From Paenibacillus camerounensis (lineage in GTDB: Bacteria > Bacillota > Bacilli > Paenibacillales > Paenibacillaceae), in the NCBI RefSeq assembly GCF_000723885.1, contig NZ_CCDG010000060.1:1-64000 (forward strand): 64,000 nt of DNA. The letters are read 5' to 3'. The position numbers and the translations under genes are program-made. Under the pieces are notes generated by a model. It had not been told where the DNA came from, made no database searches, and saw only the letters and a program-made list of their open reading frames with translations. Shown in pieces: positions 1 through 9,360 of the stretch. How positions within the stretch are numbered: the first letter of the stretch is position 1; each line of letters opens with the position of its first letter.

Positions 1-19
1 AGTAGGACGCTGCCAAGCA
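1..19 (+). rRNA. rrf: 5S ribosomal RNA, 3' end (partial)
   Basis: The first bases (agtaggacgctgccaagc) match the conserved 3' end of Bacillota 5S rRNA, and a strong intrinsic terminator follows at once. Only the last part of the gene is in the window, so an rRNA operon reads into it from the left. The exact 3' end is uncertain by a few bases. Confidence 0.85.
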
Positions 20-23
20 CTTG

Positions 24-58
24 AAGTCCACTGTTGAGTAATCGACAGTGGACTTTTT
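24..58 (+). terminator. Terminator of the rRNA operon
   Basis: An 11-bp perfect stem (24-34 with 45-55) closes a 10-base loop and runs into five T. It lies just after the 5S rRNA end, as expected for the end of an rRNA operon. Confidence 0.93.
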
Positions 59-73
59 GCGTCCGGTAGAGGC

Positions 74-336
74 TGTGGAAAAGCTGTGGATAATTCAGAA
101 AATATCCGGAAAATTACACACATGTGGATAGCATTTTTTTATTGCTGATAGACTGCTATTTATGTGGATGGAAAGCATGTTTATGTGGACTAGTCAAGGA
201 AAATCACTAGTAATGCACTGAAATTGTGGATAATTAGTGGAATATGTGGATAGCGTTTGCATAATCGGGGATAAGTATTTTGGGCCGGAGCGTTTTGCTC
301 CGGTTTTTTACGTTGCTGTGTTTATTTTGTGGATAA
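74..336 (+). promoter_or_regulatory. DnaA-box-like cluster
   Basis: Repeats of TGTGGATAA (the complement of the DnaA box TTATCCACA) fill this gene-free stretch. Perfect copies start at 85, 225 and 328. One-mismatch copies start at 74 (TGTGGAAAA), 123 and 245 (TGTGGATAG), and weaker ones at 163 (TGTGGATGG) and 184 (TGTGGACTA). All point the same way. The sequence between them is AT-rich. No dnaA or dnaN is nearby, so this is more likely an accessory DnaA-binding cluster than oriC. Clusters outside the origin that tune initiation are known in Bacillus subtilis; the role here is inferred. Confidence 0.75.
285..309 (+). terminator. Intrinsic terminator inside the DnaA-box region
   Basis: A 7-bp GC-rich stem (285-291 with 297-303) with a 5-base loop is followed by six T. 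It is either a back-up terminator for the rRNA operon or the end of a short unrecognised transcript from 60-285. Confidence 0.8.
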
Positions 337-369
337 CTAATGGGGACGCACATGAAACCAAGCAAGATA

Positions 370-399
370 TTAGCATACTGCTAACGGGCTTGTTATACT
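370..399 (+). promoter_or_regulatory. Likely promoter and dyad before the acetyltransferase gene
   Basis: An extended -10 (TGT then TATACT at 394-399) sits 18 bases after a weak -35 (TTAGCA, 370-375). The -35 is half of a perfect dyad, TTAGCA-TAC-TGCTAA (370-384), which looks like an operator. Which regulator would bind is not known. Confidence 0.5.
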
Positions 400-438
400 C
401 TCATTAAGCATAAAAATATGTTGGTGAGGTGAACTGAA

Positions 439-1611
439 TTGGAACTAAGGCAGCTGAGTATGGAAGAATACGAGTCAAACCTAATCCTTTCTGAATATGC
501 TTTTCAATACAAAGTGTCCGCCGGGGACCGGATAACCGGTAAAGAAAAGTTTAAGCCGGACAGTGTATGGGGCGTTTTTGAGGATAAAGAGCTGAAAGCG
601 GGACTGACGCTGCTCCCCTTAGAGGTATATATTCAGGGAAAAGTCTATTCTATGGGCGGCATTGCCGGAGTAGCCACATGGCCGGAGAACCGCAGACAAG
701 GGTATGTCGCTAGGCTTTTAAAGCATGTTTTGCAGGTGATGAATGAGAACGGCCAGTCACTGTCGATGCTGCATCCGTTTCTGATTCCCTTTTACCGCCG
801 GTTTGGGTGGGAGGTATACTGCGAATTTAAAAAATACACAATTCCTGTTGGAAAATTTCCGGTGAAGACCGAAATAGAAGGCAATGTGCGGCGCGATGCT
901 GAAGATGTGGACACGCTGGATCAGCTGTACGGCCGTTTTGCAGCCCGTTATAACGGAACCTTGAAGCGGAGTAAGGAATGGTGGAAGGAAACGGTTCTCC
1001 GTCAAGATATGCACCACGCTGTGTTCAGTTCAATTCAAGGCGAACCTGAAGGGTATGTGCTTTATAAACTGGAGAGCAGGGAGCTTGTTATCAACGAATT
1101 TGTTTTTTTGAATGAACAAGCGCGCCGTGGCCTCTGGACGTTCCTCGCCAATCACGATTCAATGGTCACAGGCGCTTCTCTAAGTATGGTGCCTGCTGAT
1201 GATATGCTGCCGTTTCTGCTGCCGGACCCGCGGATTGCCCAGGAGAATTATCCTTATTTTATGGCACGGATTGTTAATGCTCAGACCTTTGTGGATTCAT
1301 TTATGTTCAACGAACAGGCAGAAGCCCGGAAATTCACGCTGTACCTTACAGATGAGCATGCCCCATGGAACGACGGAAGCTGGGCGTGGACGGTGAACAC
1401 AGATGGAACAGCATCGCTAGTCCGCTCTAATGCTGCAGAAGGGCAGCATGATCTGAACTGCAGCATTGGAACGCTTACCGTCCTGTTAATGGGATATAAA
1501 CGTCCTCACGAATTAGCTAAATACGGGAGCCTGACGGGCAGTCCGGAAGCTCTGAAGCAGCTGGAAGCGGCGATCCCGCAGGCGGATACCGCATTGTTTG
1601 ACTTCTTTTGA
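439..1611 (+). CDS. GNAT-family N-acetyltransferase, Eis type
   Basis: This 390-residue protein resembles the Eis group of acetyl-CoA-dependent N-acetyltransferases, which pair N-terminal GNAT folds with a C-terminal SCP2-like domain. The acetyl-CoA loop is visible as R85-R86-Q87-G88-Y89. Y119, in PFYRRFGWE, matches the general-acid tyrosine of Eis. The chain ends in FDFF, consistent with the Eis enzymes that use the C-terminal carboxylate as base. The start is TTG at 439 with GGTGAGGTGA upstream. The gene stands alone between the rRNA region and its own terminator. Substrate is unknown; Eis relatives acetylate amines such as aminoglycosides, but that cannot be claimed here. Confidence 0.88.
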   Translation: MELRQLSMEEYESNLILSEYAFQYKVSAGDRITGKEKFKPDSVWGVFEDKELKAGLTLLPLEVYIQGKVYSMGGIAGVATWPENRRQGYVARLLKHVLQVMNENGQSLSMLHPFLIPFYRRFGWEVYCEFKKYTIPVGKFPVKTEIEGNVRRDAEDVDTLDQLYGRFAARYNGTLKRSKEWWKETVLRQDMHHAVFSSIQGEPEGYVLYKLESRELVINEFVFLNEQARRGLWTFLANHDSMVTGASLSMVPADDMLPFLLPDPRIAQENYPYFMARIVNAQTFVDSFMFNEQAEARKFTLYLTDEHAPWNDGSWAWTVNTDGTASLVRSNAAEGQHDLNCSIGTLTVLLMGYKRPHELAKYGSLTGSPEALKQLEAAIPQADTALFDFF

Positions 1612-1620
1612 TGAACCAAA

Positions 1621-1660
1621 AGCTCTGCCGCGGTGCGGGCAGCGGCAGAGCTTTATTATT
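1621..1660 (+). terminator. Terminator of the acetyltransferase gene
   Basis: An 11-bp perfect stem (1621-1631 with 1642-1652) ends in a short T-rich run just after the stop codon. Confidence 0.85.
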
Positions 1661-1736
1661 ACATAAGAAAAATCCTGGTGTAACAAGAATTAACCGAATA
1701 CATTGGGCGGAATGAGTAAAAAATAGGAGTAACCCC

Positions 1737-1794
1737 TTGGCATTCAGTGAGAATGTGTTATAATATGAAAAAAGTCAAAGAAAGTCAAAGTCAA
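1737..1794 (+). promoter_or_regulatory. ctsR operon promoter with CtsR operator
   Basis: A sigma-A promoter reads TTGGCA (1737-1742), 16 bases, TATAAT (1759-1764). Right after it lies a perfect CtsR operator: AGTCAAA (1773-1779), spacer GAA, AGTCAAA (1783-1789), and then a partial third copy GTCAA (1790-1794). CtsR is known to bind such tandem heptamers and repress class III heat-shock genes, so the operon is autoregulated. The operator overlaps the expected transcription start. Confidence 0.92.
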
Positions 1795-1988
1795 CGAAAT
1801 TCGTTGAAGCTTTTTTTTAATATCTTTAAGGCTGAAATGTCTGAAGCAGAGGATACGGACAGGAAGCATGTGCCAGAGCCGGTACAGGATTCGTACCTAC
1901 CCTCTCGGGTTAATTTTCTTTAGAGGTTGCTAAGGACGGATGATCAGCAAAGCTGAATACTATTGCATTAAGCACTGGAGGATGAGTG
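1791..1988 (+). promoter_or_regulatory. Structured 5' leader of the ctsR operon
   Basis: About 200 bases separate the promoter from ctsR. The first part (1791-1807) is a perfect palindrome, and eight T follow at 1811-1818, which has the form of an early terminator. Further on, GGTAC-N7-GTACC and ACCC-TCTC-GGGT hairpins come before a T-rich run. I recognise no known riboswitch class. Attenuation is possible but unproven. Confidence 0.45.
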
Positions 1989-2450
1989 ATGCGTAATATC
2001 TCTGATATTATCGAACAATATCTGAAGAATATTTTGCATGAAAGTCCCGAAGGTACGGTGGAAATCCAGCGCAATGACCTGGCGGACCAGTTCTCATGCG
2101 TGCCGTCACAGATTAATTATGTCATCAGTACACGTTTTACCTTGGAGAAGGGTTATGTGGTGGAGAGCAAGCGCGGCGGCGGAGGCTATATCCGGATTCA
2201 GCGTTATGAGCTGCCCCAGAGTGTGGCGCTGTATGCCCATCTCAAATCTACAATCGGAAATGATATTGATCAGAATTCCGCAGAAGGGCTGATATATCAG
2301 CTTGAGGAAGCCCGTTTCCTAAGCAAACGTGAAGCGTGTCTCATGCGCGCCGCTGTTTCCCGGGAATGCCTGACGGTTAATCTGCCGTACCGGGATGAGA
2401 TTCGTGCCAAGATTATGAAGGCGATGCTAATCTCTTTGTTGGGCAAATAA
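1989..2450 (+). CDS. ctsR: CtsR, repressor of class III heat-shock genes
   Basis: CtsR is a winged-helix repressor that dimerises and blocks clp promoters until heat or the McsB kinase inactivates it. The 153 residues show the family features: the N-terminal MRNISDIIEQYLK, the helix-turn-helix around VPSQINYVISTRF, and the glycine-rich wing RGGGGYIRI that acts as the thermosensor. ATG at 1989 is preferred over the in-frame GTG at 1986, since GGAGG at 1977-1981 then has a 7-base spacing and the start matches the Bacillus protein. It is first in the ctsR-mcsA-mcsB-clpC operon and has its own operator upstream. Confidence 0.97.
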   Translation: MRNISDIIEQYLKNILHESPEGTVEIQRNDLADQFSCVPSQINYVISTRFTLEKGYVVESKRGGGGYIRIQRYELPQSVALYAHLKSTIGNDIDQNSAEGLIYQLEEARFLSKREACLMRAAVSRECLTVNLPYRDEIRAKIMKAMLISLLGK

Positions 2451-2477
2451 TGGTCATCATAAGGGAGGGACTCCGCG

Positions 2478-3002
2478 ATGCTGTGTCAGGAATGCGGCGT
2501 CAAACCGGCAACTCTTCATTTCACTAAGATTGTGAGCGGAGAGAAGACGGAATTTCATATTTGTGAAAGCTGTGCTCGTGAAAAAGGGGAGCTGATTCCC
2601 GGAACGGCAGGAGGCTTCTCGATTCACAGCCTGTTGTCCGGATTGCTTGATCTTGAGGGGGCAGGCAAGGAGAAGACAGCAGCGACCAAGAATGTGCAGG
2701 GTCTGCACTGCGAGAATTGCGGTATGACCTATTCGCAGTTCAGCAAGCTCGGCCGCTTCGGCTGCAGCTCCTGTTATAAATATTTTGACAGCACGCTGGA
2801 CCCGCTTTTCAGAAGAGTGCACGGCAGCACCGCACATGTGGGTAAGCTGCCCAAACGTGCCGGTGCACAGATTATGTGTAAGCGTCAGGTTAATGAATTA
2901 AAGCAGGAACTGCAGGAGAGTATCATCCAGGAAGAATTCGAGACTGCAGCGCAGCTCCGGGACCAAATCCGCAAACTTGAAAAAGAAATGGCACAAGAGT
3001 AA
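2478..3002 (+). CDS. mcsA: McsA, zinc-binding activator of McsB
   Basis: McsA partners the arginine kinase McsB and helps it act on CtsR and on clients of ClpCP. The 174 residues contain four CxxC motifs in two pairs: CQEC and CESC near the N terminus, then CENC and CSSC around residues 78-100. These are expected to bind zinc. The C terminus is a UVR-type helical hairpin (KRQVNELKQELQ to the end) like that in ClpC and UvrB. A GGGAGG sits upstream of the ATG. The gene lies 27 bases after ctsR and 28 before mcsB. Confidence 0.96.
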   Translation: MLCQECGVKPATLHFTKIVSGEKTEFHICESCAREKGELIPGTAGGFSIHSLLSGLLDLEGAGKEKTAATKNVQGLHCENCGMTYSQFSKLGRFGCSSCYKYFDSTLDPLFRRVHGSTAHVGKLPKRAGAQIMCKRQVNELKQELQESIIQEEFETAAQLRDQIRKLEKEMAQE

Positions 3003-3030
3003 AGTCTTTCATATATAGGGGGGATACGAC

Positions 3031-4095
3031 ATGTCAAGTCTCCGGTTTACCGAACAGGCGCTTAGCAACTGGATGCGCTGCGGCGGCAGCCACTCTGAAA
3101 TTGTAATCAGCAGCCGTATGCGTATCGCCCGCAATCTGGAGCATCTGCCGTTTCCGCTGCTGGCTTCAGCAGAGCAGGCCGAGGAAGCGCTGGAACAGCT
3201 CGCACCTGTATTTCAGGGGGAAGCCGCTGAAGGCTTTGGCAGCTTCGAGCTGCTGCGGCTGGACGATCTTACAGAACTGGACAAGAAAGTGCTGGTGGAG
3301 AAGCATCTGATCAGCCCCAATCTGGCCAATGATTCCCGCGGAGGCGCAGTTATCCTGAATGAGGATGAATCGGTCAGCATTATGATTAATGAAGAAGACC
3401 ACCTGCGTATCCAGTGTCTGTTCCCCGGCCTGCAGGTCAAGGAAGCCTGGGAAAGGGCTACAGCGATTGATGATATTTTTGAAGCCTCAGTCAATTATGC
3501 CTTTGATGACAGGAGGGGATATCTGACCAGCTGTCCTACTAATGTAGGCACGGGCCTAAGGGCTTCAGTGATGCTGCATCTGCCCGCGCTTGTCATGACT
3601 CACCAGATTAACCGGATTTTATCGGCTGTTAATCAGGTTGGGCTCACAGTAAGAGGAATTTACGGTGAAGGCAGCGAAGCAGTAGGTAACATCTTTCAGA
3701 TATCCAATCAGATCACACTGGGGCAGACCGAAAGTGAGATTATTGAGAATCTTCACAGTGTAGTCACACAGATTATCGAGCATGAACGTAATGCCCGTGA
3801 ACGGCTGCTTAGCGATTCAGCACTGCGGATTACCGACCGGATCAAACGCTCCTACGGTATTCTCGCCTATGCAGCTGTAATGGAGCTTAAGGAATCGGCG
3901 CAACGGCTCTCCGATCTGCGGCTGGGCGTAGACCTTGGCATTCTTGAAGGTCCCTCCATCTCCGTATTGAACGAGCTGAACGTTAAGACGCAGCCGGGAT
4001 TCCTGCAAAAAATGTTCGGTGATGAGCTCTCGGCCACTGAACGCGATATGTACCGGGCAAAGCTGCTCCGGGAAACACTGGGAACACAACATTAA
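3031..4095 (+). CDS. mcsB: McsB, protein arginine kinase
   Basis: McsB phosphorylates arginines on CtsR and on misfolded proteins, marking the latter for ClpCP. The 354-residue protein has the phosphagen-kinase fold signatures: SSRMRIARNLE near the N terminus, the active-site loop SCPTNVGTGLRAS with Cys168, and RGIYGEGSEA before the C-terminal catalytic segment. Length matches the family. GGGGGGA precedes the ATG at a good distance. It sits between mcsA and clpC, the usual context. Confidence 0.97.
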   Translation: MSSLRFTEQALSNWMRCGGSHSEIVISSRMRIARNLEHLPFPLLASAEQAEEALEQLAPVFQGEAAEGFGSFELLRLDDLTELDKKVLVEKHLISPNLANDSRGGAVILNEDESVSIMINEEDHLRIQCLFPGLQVKEAWERATAIDDIFEASVNYAFDDRRGYLTSCPTNVGTGLRASVMLHLPALVMTHQINRILSAVNQVGLTVRGIYGEGSEAVGNIFQISNQITLGQTESEIIENLHSVVTQIIEHERNARERLLSDSALRITDRIKRSYGILAYAAVMELKESAQRLSDLRLGVDLGILEGPSISVLNELNVKTQPGFLQKMFGDELSATERDMYRAKLLRETLGTQH

Positions 4096-4131
4096 TTATA
4101 GATATTTATTATCCGTGGAGGTGCAGGAGAT

Positions 4132-6603
4132 ATGATGTTTGGAAGATTTACGGAACGCGCACAAAAAGTGCTGGCGCTGGCGCAGGAAGAAGCTGTACGA
4201 CTGGGACATAATAACATCGGTACAGAACATATTTTGCTCGGACTGATTCGTGAGGGAGACGGCATTGCCGCCAAGGCACTGATTGGACTGGGTCTGGGTC
4301 TGGAGAAAATTCAGGATGAAGTGGAAACGCTGATCGGCAGAGGACAGGAACAGCCTACCAACATCGCGTATACTCCACGTGCCAAAAAAGTAATTGAGCT
4401 GTCGATGGATGAAGCGCGCAAGCTGGGTCACACTTATGTCGGCACAGAGCATATCCTGCTTGGCCTGATCCGTGAAGGCGAAGGTGTCGCAGCCCGTGTA
4501 CTTAACAATCTGGGAATCAGCCTTAATAAAGCCCGTCAGCAGGTACTGCAGCTTCTGGGCAGCAGCGAAGCTACTTCAAGCCACAGCGGAACGCCGGCAA
4601 ATGTCAGCACACCTACGCTGGACGGCTTGGCCCGCGACTTGACAGCTTATGCTAAAGACGGCAACCTTGACCCTGTTATCGGCCGCAGTAAAGAAATCGA
4701 ACGCGTAATTCAGGTGCTTAGCCGCCGGACCAAGAACAATCCGGTCCTGATAGGTGAACCTGGGGTAGGTAAAACAGCAATTGCTGAAGGCCTTGCGCAA
4801 AAAATTATAAACAATGAAATTCCGGAAACGCTGCGCGATAAACGCGTTATGACCCTGGATATGGGCTCTGTCGTAGCCGGAACTAAATACCGCGGTGAAT
4901 TTGAAGACCGCCTCAAAAAAATCATGGATGAAATTCGTCAGGCCGGCAACATCGTGCTCTTCATCGATGAGCTGCATACTCTGATCGGAGCAGGCGGCGC
5001 GGAAGGTGCAATTGACGCCTCTAATATCCTGAAGCCGGCTCTGGCCCGTGGTGAACTGCAGTGCATCGGTGCAACGACCCTTGACGAATACCGCAAATAT
5101 ATTGAAAAAGACGCTGCCCTGGAACGCCGCTTCCAGCCGATCACGGTGGATCAGCCTTCTCCGGAGGAAGCCGTACAGATCCTCTACGGACTGCGTGACC
5201 GTTACGAAGCCCACCACCGTGTGAAAATTACGGATGAAGCGATTGTGGAGGCTGTGAAGCTGTCTGACCGCTATATCCCGGACCGCTTCCTGCCTGACAA
5301 AGCGATTGACCTGATTGACGAAGCCGGTTCCAAGGTAAGGCTGAACTCCTATACTATTCCGCCGAACCTGAAGGAACTGGAAATGCGTCTGGATGATATC
5401 CGCAAGGAAAAGGATTCGGCTGTACAGAGCCAGGAGTTTGAAAAGGCGGCTGCGCTGCGTGATACCGAGCAAAAGATCCGTGAAGAGCTCGATACAACCA
5501 AGAACCAGTGGAAAGAGAAGCAGGGCCGTACCGATTCCCAGGTTACACCTGAGGATATCGCACAGGTTGTAGCCAGCTGGACCGGTATTCCGGTCAGCAA
5601 GCTGAAGGAAGAGGAGACCGACCGTCTGCTCAACATGGAGGCTCTGCTGCATGAACGTGTAATCGGCCAGGATGAAGCTGTCAAGGCTGTCAGCCGCGCG
5701 CTGCGCCGGGCACGTGCAGGTCTTAAAGACCCTAAACGCCCAATGGGCTCATTCATCTTCCTCGGGCCAACCGGGGTCGGTAAAACGGAGCTGGCGCGTG
5801 CACTTGCCGAAGCGATGTTTGGTGATGAGAATGCCGTTATCCGCATCGACATGTCGGAATATATGGAGAAGCACTCCACATCCCGGCTTGTAGGGGCGCC
5901 TCCAGGATATGTCGGATATGAAGAGGGCGGACAGCTGACCGAGAAGGTTCGCCGCAAACCGTACTCCGTAGTATTGCTGGATGAAATCGAGAAGGCGCAC
6001 CCTGAAGTATTTAACATTCTGCTGCAGGTGCTGGAAGACGGCCGCCTGACCGATTCCAAAGGCCGCGTAGTCGATTTCCGCAACACCTTGATCATTCTGA
6101 CCTCTAACGTAGGGGCACAGGCAATCAAGAAAAATTCAACACTCGGCTTTACAGCTGTACAGGATGCCGGTGCAGACTACAGCAATATGAAGGGCAAGGT
6201 AATGGAAGAACTGAAGAAGAGCTTCCGCCCTGAATTCCTGAACCGTATCGACGAGATTATTGTCTTCCACTCCTTGGAAGAGAAGCATATCGCTGAAATC
6301 GTAACGCTTATGTCCGACGAGCTGCGTAAGCGGCTGCGGGAGTATGACGTGGACTTCGAGCTTACCGATGGCGGTAAAGCCTTCCTCGCCAAAGAAGGAT
6401 ATGATCCGGCGTTCGGTGCACGTCCTTTGCGCCGCGCTATCCAGAAGCATATTGAAGACCGCCTCTCCGAAGAGCTGCTGAAAGGCAACATCAAGAAAGG
6501 CGATTTGCTTAAGATTGATGAAGTGAACGGCGAGCTTGTAGTGACCACAGTGGTTGTACCTGCAGCCGCGCTGGAGCAAGAAGCCGAAGCAGACAATAAA
6601 TAA
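4132..6603 (+). CDS. clpC: ClpC, AAA+ unfoldase
   Basis: ClpC unfolds proteins and feeds them to ClpP, with adaptors such as McsB or MecA. The 823 residues show two N-terminal Clp repeats (about 1-150), a first AAA domain with Walker A GEPGVGKT (208-215), a middle coiled domain with a UVR motif (about 420-470), and a second AAA domain with Walker A GPTGVGKT (545-552). The start is the first of two ATG codons ([11 protein letters not shown]), matching Bacillus ClpC, with GGAGGTG upstream. It ends the ctsR operon at a strong terminator. Confidence 0.98.
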   Translation: MMFGRFTERAQKVLALAQEEAVRLGHNNIGTEHILLGLIREGDGIAAKALIGLGLGLEKIQDEVETLIGRGQEQPTNIAYTPRAKKVIELSMDEARKLGHTYVGTEHILLGLIREGEGVAARVLNNLGISLNKARQQVLQLLGSSEATSSHSGTPANVSTPTLDGLARDLTAYAKDGNLDPVIGRSKEIERVIQVLSRRTKNNPVLIGEPGVGKTAIAEGLAQKIINNEIPETLRDKRVMTLDMGSVVAGTKYRGEFEDRLKKIMDEIRQAGNIVLFIDELHTLIGAGGAEGAIDASNILKPALARGELQCIGATTLDEYRKYIEKDAALERRFQPITVDQPSPEEAVQILYGLRDRYEAHHRVKITDEAIVEAVKLSDRYIPDRFLPDKAIDLIDEAGSKVRLNSYTIPPNLKELEMRLDDIRKEKDSAVQSQEFEKAAALRDTEQKIREELDTTKNQWKEKQGRTDSQVTPEDIAQVVASWTGIPVSKLKEEETDRLLNMEALLHERVIGQDEAVKAVSRALRRARAGLKDPKRPMGSFIFLGPTGVGKTELARALAEAMFGDENAVIRIDMSEYMEKHSTSRLVGAPPGYVGYEEGGQLTEKVRRKPYSVVLLDEIEKAHPEVFNILLQVLEDGRLTDSKGRVVDFRNTLIILTSNVGAQAIKKNSTLGFTAVQDAGADYSNMKGKVMEELKKSFRPEFLNRIDEIIVFHSLEEKHIAEIVTLMSDELRKRLREYDVDFELTDGGKAFLAKEGYDPAFGARPLRRAIQKHIEDRLSEELLKGNIKKGDLLKIDEVNGELVVTTVVVPAAALEQEAEADNK

Positions 6604-6617
6604 GTAACGCTGAAACA

Positions 6618-6658
6618 AAGCTGCCGCTCCTCCGTATAGAGGAGCGGGGCTTTTTTTG
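6618..6658 (+). terminator. Terminator of the ctsR-clpC operon
   Basis: A 9-bp perfect GC-rich stem (6624-6632 with 6639-6647) with a 6-base loop runs into seven T soon after the clpC stop. Confidence 0.95.
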
Positions 6659-6835
6659 TTGAACGGCTGTTTCTTTTCTTGCTCAAATGATTAAACTATC
6701 GCTGATTCAGGCAGGTTATAGATGCCAACCAAAACTAGAACCTAAGGAACCTTCCGTTCGGGGGACAGAAATGGTAAACTTTGAATAAGCGTAATTTATC
6801 CGCAATTTAAGTAACCTGGACCGTAAGGAGACCAC

Positions 6836-8203
6836 ATGGCAAAAGCAAAAACGAAATTCTTCTGTACCGACTGCGGCTACGAATCGCCAAAATGGTTCGG
6901 CAAATGCCCGGGCTGCCAGGCATGGAACACCATGGTGGAGGAAACAGAAAGCGTAGTCAAAACTCAAGGAATGAATGCACCTATTTTTCAGAGTAAAGAA
7001 AAGGCGCAATCGATCATAAATATAGAAAGTGACAAAGAACCGCGCATCCTGACAGGTATCGGTGAACTGAACCGTGTGCTTGGCGGAGGCATTGTACCCG
7101 GCTCTCTGGTGCTTGTCGGCGGAGATCCCGGAATCGGAAAGTCGACCCTCCTGCTGCAGACCTCGCACGCGCTGACTACACAGGGACTTCGTGTGCTATA
7201 TATTTCGGGTGAGGAATCGGTACGCCAGACCAAGCTCCGTGCTGACCGCCTCGGAGCGTTGTCAGCAGAACTGTACGTGCTGTGCGAAACCAATATGGAG
7301 AGCATTGAAGAGGCCATTGAGCAGATTCAGCCCCAGTTCCTGGTCATCGACTCCATTCAGACAGTATTTATGCCTGAAGTAACGAGTGCGCCCGGCAGTG
7401 TCACACAGGTACGGGAATGTACAACACGGTTTATGCGCATTGCCAAAATCCGCGGAATTGCGACAGTGCTGGTTGGCCATGTTACCAAGGAGGGTGCTAT
7501 TGCCGGCCCCCGGATGCTTGAGCATATGGTGGACTGTGTATTGTATTTTGAGGGGGAACGGCATCATACCTACCGGCTGCTGCGTGCGGTAAAGAACCGC
7601 TTTGGCTCTACGAATGAGATCGGGATTTTTGAGATGGGTGAGATTGGCCTTACGGAAGTGGAGAATCCTTCAGAGCTGTTCCTGTCAGAGCGGCCGCTGG
7701 GAGTCGCCGGTTCTGCCGTTGTGGCCAGCATGGAAGGAACCAGACCGGTGCTGGTTGAGCTTCAGGCACTGGTAGCTGCGACTCACTTCCCTTCACCCCG
7801 GCGGATGTGCACCGGGATGGACCATCAGCGGATGGCGCTTATTATTGCAGTTCTTGAGAAGCGGATGGGCATGTTCCTGCAGAATCAGGATGCTTACCTC
7901 AACGTTGCCGGAGGTGTAAAGCTGGATGAGCCGGCTATCGACCTGGCGGTTGCGGTCAGCATTGCCTCCAGCTTCCGTGATATATCTACCAAGCCCTACG
8001 ATGTCTTCTTCGGCGAAGTCGGGCTCACAGGCGAGGTAAGAGGTGTCTCGCGTGCCGAAACGCGGGTCAAGGAGGCAGCTAAGCTGGGCTTCCGGAGGGT
8101 AATAATGCCAGAGAAGAGTATGAAGGGCTGGAAGCATCCGCAGGATATCCAGATTATTGGCGTCAGCACCGTAGCAGATGCACTAAAGGTCGCGTTAGAT
8201 TAG
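6836..8203 (+). CDS. radA: RadA (Sms), DNA branch-migration ATPase
   Basis: RadA is a hexameric RecA-like ATPase that helps process recombination intermediates. In 455 residues one sees an N-terminal zinc finger (C-x2-C, then C-x2-C at about 10-30), Walker [11 protein letters not shown] (95-104), the RadA signature KNRFG (253-257), and a C-terminal Lon-protease-like domain without the catalytic serine/lysine use. AAGGAGA lies just upstream of the ATG. disA follows 16 bases later, so the two are probably co-transcribed; RadA is known to bind DisA in Bacillus. Confidence 0.97.
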   Translation: MAKAKTKFFCTDCGYESPKWFGKCPGCQAWNTMVEETESVVKTQGMNAPIFQSKEKAQSIINIESDKEPRILTGIGELNRVLGGGIVPGSLVLVGGDPGIGKSTLLLQTSHALTTQGLRVLYISGEESVRQTKLRADRLGALSAELYVLCETNMESIEEAIEQIQPQFLVIDSIQTVFMPEVTSAPGSVTQVRECTTRFMRIAKIRGIATVLVGHVTKEGAIAGPRMLEHMVDCVLYFEGERHHTYRLLRAVKNRFGSTNEIGIFEMGEIGLTEVENPSELFLSERPLGVAGSAVVASMEGTRPVLVELQALVAATHFPSPRRMCTGMDHQRMALIIAVLEKRMGMFLQNQDAYLNVAGGVKLDEPAIDLAVAVSIASSFRDISTKPYDVFFGEVGLTGEVRGVSRAETRVKEAAKLGFRRVIMPEKSMKGWKHPQDIQIIGVSTVADALKVALD

Positions 8204-8219
8204 GGGGCTAATAAGGAAC

Positions 8220-9296
8220 ATGAAAGAATATACTCAATTAGAAAATATGAACGATCTGCTGAGGATGGCAGCGCCGGGAACACCCTTCCGCGAAGGATTG
8301 GAGAATGTGCTGCGTGCCAAGACGGGGGCACTTATCGTAGTCGGTTACAGTCCTGAAGTGATGGAGGTTGTAGACGGAGGCTTCTCCATCAACTGCGATT
8401 TTTCGCCCAATTACTTGTATGAGCTGGCGAAGATGGACGGCGCCATTATTCTCAGCGAGGATCTTAAGCGGATTTTGTACGCAAATACCCAGCTGATTCC
8501 CGATCCGTCCATTCCTTCAATCGAGACAGGAATCCGCCACCGGACTGCAGAACGTGTTGCCAAGCAGACCGGTAAGCTGGTCGTATCCATTTCCCAGCGG
8601 CGGAATATCATTACGCTGTATCAGGGATCTATCCGGTATGCCCTCAAAGAAATCGGAGCCATCCTGGCTAAAGCCAACCAGGCTATTCAGACGCTTGAGA
8701 AATACAAAGCAGTACTGACCCAAGGGCTGACTAACCTTTCGGCATCAGAATATGAAGGGCTTGTGACTGTCGCTGAAGTTGTGGGTGTAATCCAGCGGGT
8801 GGAGATGGTGCTGCGGATCAAGATGGAAATCAAGCGTTACATCAATGAGCTGGGCAATGAAGGCCGCCTGATCAGCATGCAGATGGAAGAACTGGTGGGA
8901 AATACAGAGGAAGAAGCATGGCTCCTGTACAGAGACTATGCAAGAGAAGAGCAGGAGGACAAAATCCGTGAGATCATCGCAGGGCTCAAGCGCAGCAGTG
9001 ATGATGAGCTGATGGATGACAATCATATCGCCCGTCTCCTGGGCTATTCTTCGACGGCAATCGCCTCAGAAGAAGCGGTTACACCGCGCGGCTACCGTCT
9101 GCTGAACAAAATCCCGCGTCTGCCTAATGTTATTATCCATAACCTGGTAGAACGCTTTGAAATGCTGCCTAATCTGATGACGGCCAGCATTGCAGAGCTT
9201 GATGAAGTTGACGGAATCGGAGAAGTGCGGGCACGCAATATTCAAGACGGCCTCAAACGTCTGCAGAAGCAAGTTCTTATTGACAGGCAAATGTAA
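8220..9296 (+). CDS. disA: DisA, DNA-integrity scanning diadenylate cyclase
   Basis: DisA makes cyclic di-AMP from two ATP and scans DNA, pausing at branched structures. The 358 residues contain the DAC domain with D73-G74-A75 and R106-H107-R108-T109, both part of the catalytic site. A helical linker follows, and the C-terminal helix-hairpin-helix DNA-binding region holds [11 protein letters not shown]. The length and sequence follow the Bacillus protein. The Shine-Dalgarno is weak and close to the ATG, which may mean coupling to radA. Confidence 0.97.
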   Translation: MKEYTQLENMNDLLRMAAPGTPFREGLENVLRAKTGALIVVGYSPEVMEVVDGGFSINCDFSPNYLYELAKMDGAIILSEDLKRILYANTQLIPDPSIPSIETGIRHRTAERVAKQTGKLVVSISQRRNIITLYQGSIRYALKEIGAILAKANQAIQTLEKYKAVLTQGLTNLSASEYEGLVTVAEVVGVIQRVEMVLRIKMEIKRYINELGNEGRLISMQMEELVGNTEEEAWLLYRDYAREEQEDKIREIIAGLKRSSDDELMDDNHIARLLGYSSTAIASEEAVTPRGYRLLNKIPRLPNVIIHNLVERFEMLPNLMTASIAELDEVDGIGEVRARNIQDGLKRLQKQVLIDRQM

Positions 9297-9360
9297 ATAA
9301 CATACAATCACGTAATATTGAAGACTGTAAGGTTCAAAGTAAGCAAACAGAGGTGAAGAA

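Noticed and set aside
60-438. Origin of replication (oriC)
   Set aside because: DnaA-box-like sites are present, but dnaA, dnaN, rpmH and an evident unwinding element are not. A regulatory cluster fits better.
4117-4131. Second CtsR operator before clpC
   Set aside because: No GTCAAA tandem is present in the mcsB-clpC gap; the gene is read from the operon promoter.
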